Below are positions 60,855 to 64,000 of a stretch of 64,000 nt of DNA, piece after piece (positions within the stretch are counted from its first letter, which is position 1; each line of letters begins with the position of its first letter). Below the pieces are notes generated by a model. That model did not search any database and was not told the DNA's origin. It was given only the letters and a program-made list of their open reading frames with translations. Made by a program: the position numbers and the translations under genes. This stretch comes from Paenibacillus paridis (lineage in GTDB: Bacteria > Bacillota > Bacilli > Paenibacillales > Paenibacillaceae), in contig NZ_VCIX01000069.1 in NCBI RefSeq assembly GCF_006345825.1, forward strand, positions 1 to 64,000, read 5' to 3'.

Positions 60855-63473
60855 TTAATTAATCAGATGGAGCCACTTCCAGTAGGGAACGCAAAGCAAG
60901 GCGACCAGAAAGACCGCAAGCCCGTACCCCAGAGCAACCTTTTGCGCTTGCCTGTGGGTAAACGATTTGCCCTCCGTGCTATAGTAAGCCGTTAAATAGG
61001 TTGGAGATTGATAGGTAAAGAAGAACGGGTCTGTTGCGAGCAAAATAATAAACACCAGCACCCACGGATGAATACCCATCGCTTCACCCAAAGGAACGAT
61101 AGCTGTTACCAGCAATATAACGGCAGGATCATCCCGAATTACAAGCGTCACCACAAACGAAACAAGAATAACAGCTGCCAGGAACAACGCAGGAGACGTA
61201 TCAAAAAAAGACAAATGCTCACTCAAAAAACCTGACAGCAACTCAGCGATTCCAAGCTGCCCAGCTACACCCGCGAAACTAAATGCAGCTCCAAGGAATA
61301 GCAGAAACGTCCAGTCGATGCCCACAGAGACGGTCCGCTTATCCAACACGCCGCTAATCACTAAAGCAGCAAAGCCAAGCAGCATGATCCACGTGCTGTC
61401 TATGCCATGCATCGGCTGAAGCACCATCAAGCCAATGCAGCTAATTACGGTCCAAAGCGATACGCGTTCGTCCTTGGTTAGGGGACCGAGCAAACGAAGC
61501 TGCTCGTTCAGAACTTCCCCCGTCACCATCTTAGACGGCTCTATTTTACGGAACATGTATAACAAAATAATTAGGAGCACCGCACCAAAAACAATAAAGG
61601 CAGGCAGCGCGTACAGAAACCATTGCAGCCATGACACGGAACGCTCGGAGGAAGCAAGGCCGTAAGCCATAACATTGGTGTAAGAGCCGGTGAGCACAAA
61701 AGGGGCGGTAAATCCGAAAAAGACCATAGCCACCAATCCGAGACCCGCCGCCCCCTCAGTCTTCTCCCCATAACCCATAGACTCCGCCAGCGTTTGCGCC
61801 ATCGGCACGCCTAGCGATGCTTTGGCTGATGAAGAGGGAAGCAGCGGATTAAGCAGAGCCCCTCCCGCAACAATTCCCCATAACTGGCCCCGGTAACTCG
61901 CAGGAAACCGCTTAAGGGCATGCAAGGCAAACCGATAGGAGATGCCTGACTTCGTAATAACCGCGCTCATCGCCATAATAAAAATCATAAATAGCCAAGA
62001 GCTTGAGGCAAATCCGGACATCGCCGTCTCAGGCGAGGCCACGCCTCCAATTACCCATAACATGATCATGCCAAGCGCTACCACATAATCCGGCATGACC
62101 GGCACTATCCACATGATGACGGCCGCAATGGCTATGCCAACAAAACGCATGCCCGCTTCCGACAACCCGCCAATCGGGTCCATAACAAAGGACAACACAA
62201 TACAAAGCAGCGCAGCACCGATAGCCGCCGCTTCACCTGCACGATTGCCCTTTAATAATTGTCCAGCGCTCCGCACAAGCACCTCACTGCGCTTCCTCGC
62301 GAGCTTCTGCTTAGCAAGCCCATACGCACGATCCGCGCGGATCAACTCCCCTTCAGTTGCGGGATCGCTGCCCGCCGCAGCTTCCGCCAGCTTCATATAC
62401 TCCAGTGCCTGATTGTTTCTGCCTAGCTTCCGGCACAGCTCTGTTCCCATTTCGTACAAGAACAAAAGCTCAACGGGTTTAAATTCATACGTTCGGTTCA
62501 AAGCCGTCTCTATAACTGCGATGCCTGCTTCTGGTGAGTGGTTATCGCAGTAAGGGAGATAGGTTTCCAAAACAGAAAAACGCACGGCAAGCTGTTCAAG
62601 CGGGCAACGGCCAAAAATAAGCAATACTTCTGAACGCTGTTCATCAGTCAGCACTTTCCCTTCGCGCGCATAAGTATCCAGTGCCAGCGGCCAGTTGCCT
62701 CTATCAGCCTGAATAAAAATCGAATCCGCCCATAGCCCCTGCGACGCATACCAAGCTGCCGCCTGTTCTGCCCAACCCGCCATTTCGTCATAGCCGTAAC
62801 GTTCTTTGCTTATATCATCTAGCACTGGTTTCAGTCCGCTCGAGATGGTGAGCCACTCAGATGTCATTGGATTTTCTTGAAAGCATTGCCTAAGGAAGGA
62901 GTTTTTCGCAAATGCTGTTTCTAGTGTGAGGGTAAAGGTCTGCTCTGCAAGCTTCCTGCTAACAAGCGGAACTTGGGCGCACCATAGCAGAAAGTGCGCA
63001 AGCTGCTCCGGCAATTGTCCAAGCTCGCGGGCAACACGCTCGGATTCCGCCTTCTTCGCTGCTTGAAGACGGTCATTCGTTGCCATTAACCGCTGTGACA
63101 GAAGTCTGATAAAATAGGTGGAAAATGTCGTATTATCGTTAACTAGGCGGTCGAATGCGTTGCTATCAATGATATAAAGCACAGTATCTTCAGAAGCAAC
63201 GGCCTCCGCAGATCTGGCTTCGCCAGTAAGCAGCGCCATTTCGCCCACAACCTCGCCTTCGCCTAGCAGAGCCAAGGAACGCTTTGTGCTATTTTCCACG
63301 CTGGAAAAAAGCTCAATCGTACCGCTTTCAATAATAAACATATAGTCGCCAGCATCACCTTGTCGGAACAACGGAGTGCCAGCAGCAAACTTCCGTTTAT
63401 CCAACATGCCCAAAAGCTTGGCAAGCTCCATATTGGATAGGCCTTTAAACATTTCAATCCCAGTAAGATTCAC
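60855..63473 (-). CDS. SLC13-type anion permease fused to an N-terminal cyclic-nucleotide-binding domain
   Basis: 872 aa. GTG start with AAGAGGTAG ten bases upstream. CNB domain at about residues 5-125 with phosphate-binding cassette GEVVGEMALLTGEARSAEAV (Glu 78, Arg 87), the pair that holds the cyclic phosphate. A helical tetratricopeptide-like region follows (about 150-400; YASQGLWADSIFIQADRGNW). The C-terminal half (about 420-872) is a DASS/SLC13 transporter with roughly 10-12 membrane segments and the two Ser/Thr-rich motifs PLLPSSSAKASLGVPM (about 552-567) and LTGSYTNVMAYG (about 609-620). The natural reading is a cAMP-modulated dicarboxylate or sulfate permease. First gene of the operon with the cyclase next. 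Confidence 0.9.
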   Translation of the reverse strand: MNLTGIEMFKGLSNMELAKLLGMLDKRKFAAGTPLFRQGDAGDYMFIIESGTIELFSSVENSTKRSLALLGEGEVVGEMALLTGEARSAEAVASEDTVLYIIDSNAFDRLVNDNTTFSTYFIRLLSQRLMATNDRLQAAKKAESERVARELGQLPEQLAHFLLWCAQVPLVSRKLAEQTFTLTLETAFAKNSFLRQCFQENPMTSEWLTISSGLKPVLDDISKERYGYDEMAGWAEQAAAWYASQGLWADSIFIQADRGNWPLALDTYAREGKVLTDEQRSEVLLIFGRCPLEQLAVRFSVLETYLPYCDNHSPEAGIAVIETALNRTYEFKPVELLFLYEMGTELCRKLGRNNQALEYMKLAEAAAGSDPATEGELIRADRAYGLAKQKLARKRSEVLVRSAGQLLKGNRAGEAAAIGAALLCIVLSFVMDPIGGLSEAGMRFVGIAIAAVIMWIVPVMPDYVVALGMIMLWVIGGVASPETAMSGFASSSWLFMIFIMAMSAVITKSGISYRFALHALKRFPASYRGQLWGIVAGGALLNPLLPSSSAKASLGVPMAQTLAESMGYGEKTEGAAGLGLVAMVFFGFTAPFVLTGSYTNVMAYGLASSERSVSWLQWFLYALPAFIVFGAVLLIILLYMFRKIEPSKMVTGEVLNEQLRLLGPLTKDERVSLWTVISCIGLMVLQPMHGIDSTWIMLLGFAALVISGVLDKRTVSVGIDWTFLLFLGAAFSFAGVAGQLGIAELLSGFLSEHLSFFDTSPALFLAAVILVSFVVTLVIRDDPAVILLVTAIVPLGEAMGIHPWVLVFIILLATDPFFFTYQSPTYLTAYYSTEGKSFTHRQAQKVALGYGLAVFLVALLCVPYWKWLHLIN

Positions 63474-63694
63474 CTATTAATCTACCTCTTGTTTGGAAAT
63501 TAGTTCTTTAGTTGTACGAATCTATTATATATGAAAAGCAAATTAAATAGTAAGTTGTCGAAAGTTATCACATAAAAAAATTTGATGCCTTACATCCGAC
63601 TATTTTTATTTTTTAAGATCACTCAGAGTCTCTTGCCAAATCATAAAGAATTCACTACTATTAAATTAAATAAATCCAATAAGGAAAGTTGGTT
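63474..63694. other. divergent promoter region
   Basis: AT-rich 220-bp region between the cAMP operon and the DUF4395-like gene. It must carry promoters in both directions; poly-A/T tracts are present but I could not single out a convincing -35/-10 pair. Confidence 0.4.
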
Positions 63695-63700
63695 TTGTTC

Positions 63701-64000
63701 ATGAAGGAGATCCCAATCCCGTACGTACGCAGTAATCAGACCGGTATTGTCGTTGTACTTCTTATCGCCATAGGACTTCAATTGCCATGGCTCATTGCTG
63801 CGCTATGGATCATTCAGGTGACGGGACTTATCTTCGGCCCGAAAGCCAATATATTCATTCGCATTGCCCGCCCGTTCCTCACCCGTTATGTCGCTTCATC
63901 CCAGACGGAAGCAGCCGAGCTGCAGCGCTTTAACAACACGCTTGGAGTAGGCTTTCTCACCTTTGCTTTGCTAAGCTTCGCACTCGGCTGGCAAGTAGCT
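63701..64000 (+). CDS. DUF4395-like membrane protein (partial, cut at window edge)
   Basis: The first 100 codons are seen. Hydrophobic membrane protein: TM segments at about residues 15-33 (IVVVLLIAIGLQLPWLI) and 35-50 (WIIQVTGLIFGP), and another from about 82 (GVGFLTFALLSFALGWQVA). The opening IPIPYVRSNQ and layout resemble DUF4395 proteins, often neighbours of thioredoxin-like or oxidoreductase genes. The start may instead be TTG at 63695, which has AAGGAAAG nine bases upstream. Runs off the window, so length is unknown. Confidence 0.7.
   Translation, partial: MKEIPIPYVRSNQTGIVVVLLIAIGLQLPWLIAALWIIQVTGLIFGPKANIFIRIARPFLTRYVASSQTEAAELQRFNNTLGVGFLTFALLSFALGWQVA

Overview
The window looks like a chromosomal segment of a spore-forming Bacillota, most probably Paenibacillus or a close relative. 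This rests on gene content: a Cse60-type sporulation protein, a YheC/D-type ATP-grasp gene, a bacillithiol-system YtxJ protein, an IDEAL-domain protein, S-layer-homology proteins, YesM/YesN two-component genes next to an LplABC-type sugar importer, and a Btr-like AraC regulator. Strong AGGAGG-type ribosome sites and moderate GC fit. No rRNA, tRNA, CRISPR array, prophage or intact insertion sequence was seen.

Layout. 0.2-7.5 kb: a TetR regulator with a YhgE/Pip membrane protein and matching palindromes, ytxJ, two secreted proteins (S-layer homology; stalk plus DUF3298) and an unknown nuclease-like/winged-helix protein. 7.6-8.4 kb: three 308-bp direct repeats. 8.5-17.4 kb: a ureide (allantoin) catabolism locus, pucG-pucF-pucH, with a NitT/TauT-type ABC importer and the divergent regulator pucR. 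17.4-17.9 kb: a second tandem array of 112-bp units that runs into the 3' end of an ATP-grasp gene. 17.8-22.2 kb: that ATP-grasp gene, divergent from a free-standing adenylate-forming enzyme plus sbnA and sbnB, the two genes that make 2,3-diaminopropionate. 22-27 kb: AraC, IDEAL, DUF6953-like, OhrR-like, aldo/keto reductase, stress protein and glutathione peroxidase genes. 27-28.9 kb: a second-type histidyl-tRNA synthetase behind a probable attenuator.

28.9-38.9 kb is a carbohydrate locus: GH43 exo-galactanase-like enzyme with binding modules, a YesM/YesN pair, an Lpl-type ABC importer and a GH4 glycosidase, with cre-like sites. 39-49 kb holds a lipoprotein cyclophilin, a sulfonate-type (SsuABC-like) importer with two permeases and an LLM monooxygenase, a TetR regulator, then a Btr-like AraC/binding-protein regulator with a transposase-like N-terminus and a Fur-box-preceded siderophore-binding lipoprotein. 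49.3-52.9 kb: two tandem secreted asparaginases, one carrying S-layer domains. 53.5-54.1 kb: cse60 and two miniproteins.

54.2-63.5 kb is the most notable block: a tight five-gene operon on the minus strand made of a cyclic-nucleotide-binding SLC13-type transporter, a CHASE2 class III adenylate cyclase, a FecR-domain secreted protein, an NHL-repeat secreted protein and a methyltransferase. It reads like a self-contained cAMP circuit in which the cyclase product may control the transporter encoded beside it. The right edge cuts a DUF4395-like membrane protein gene.
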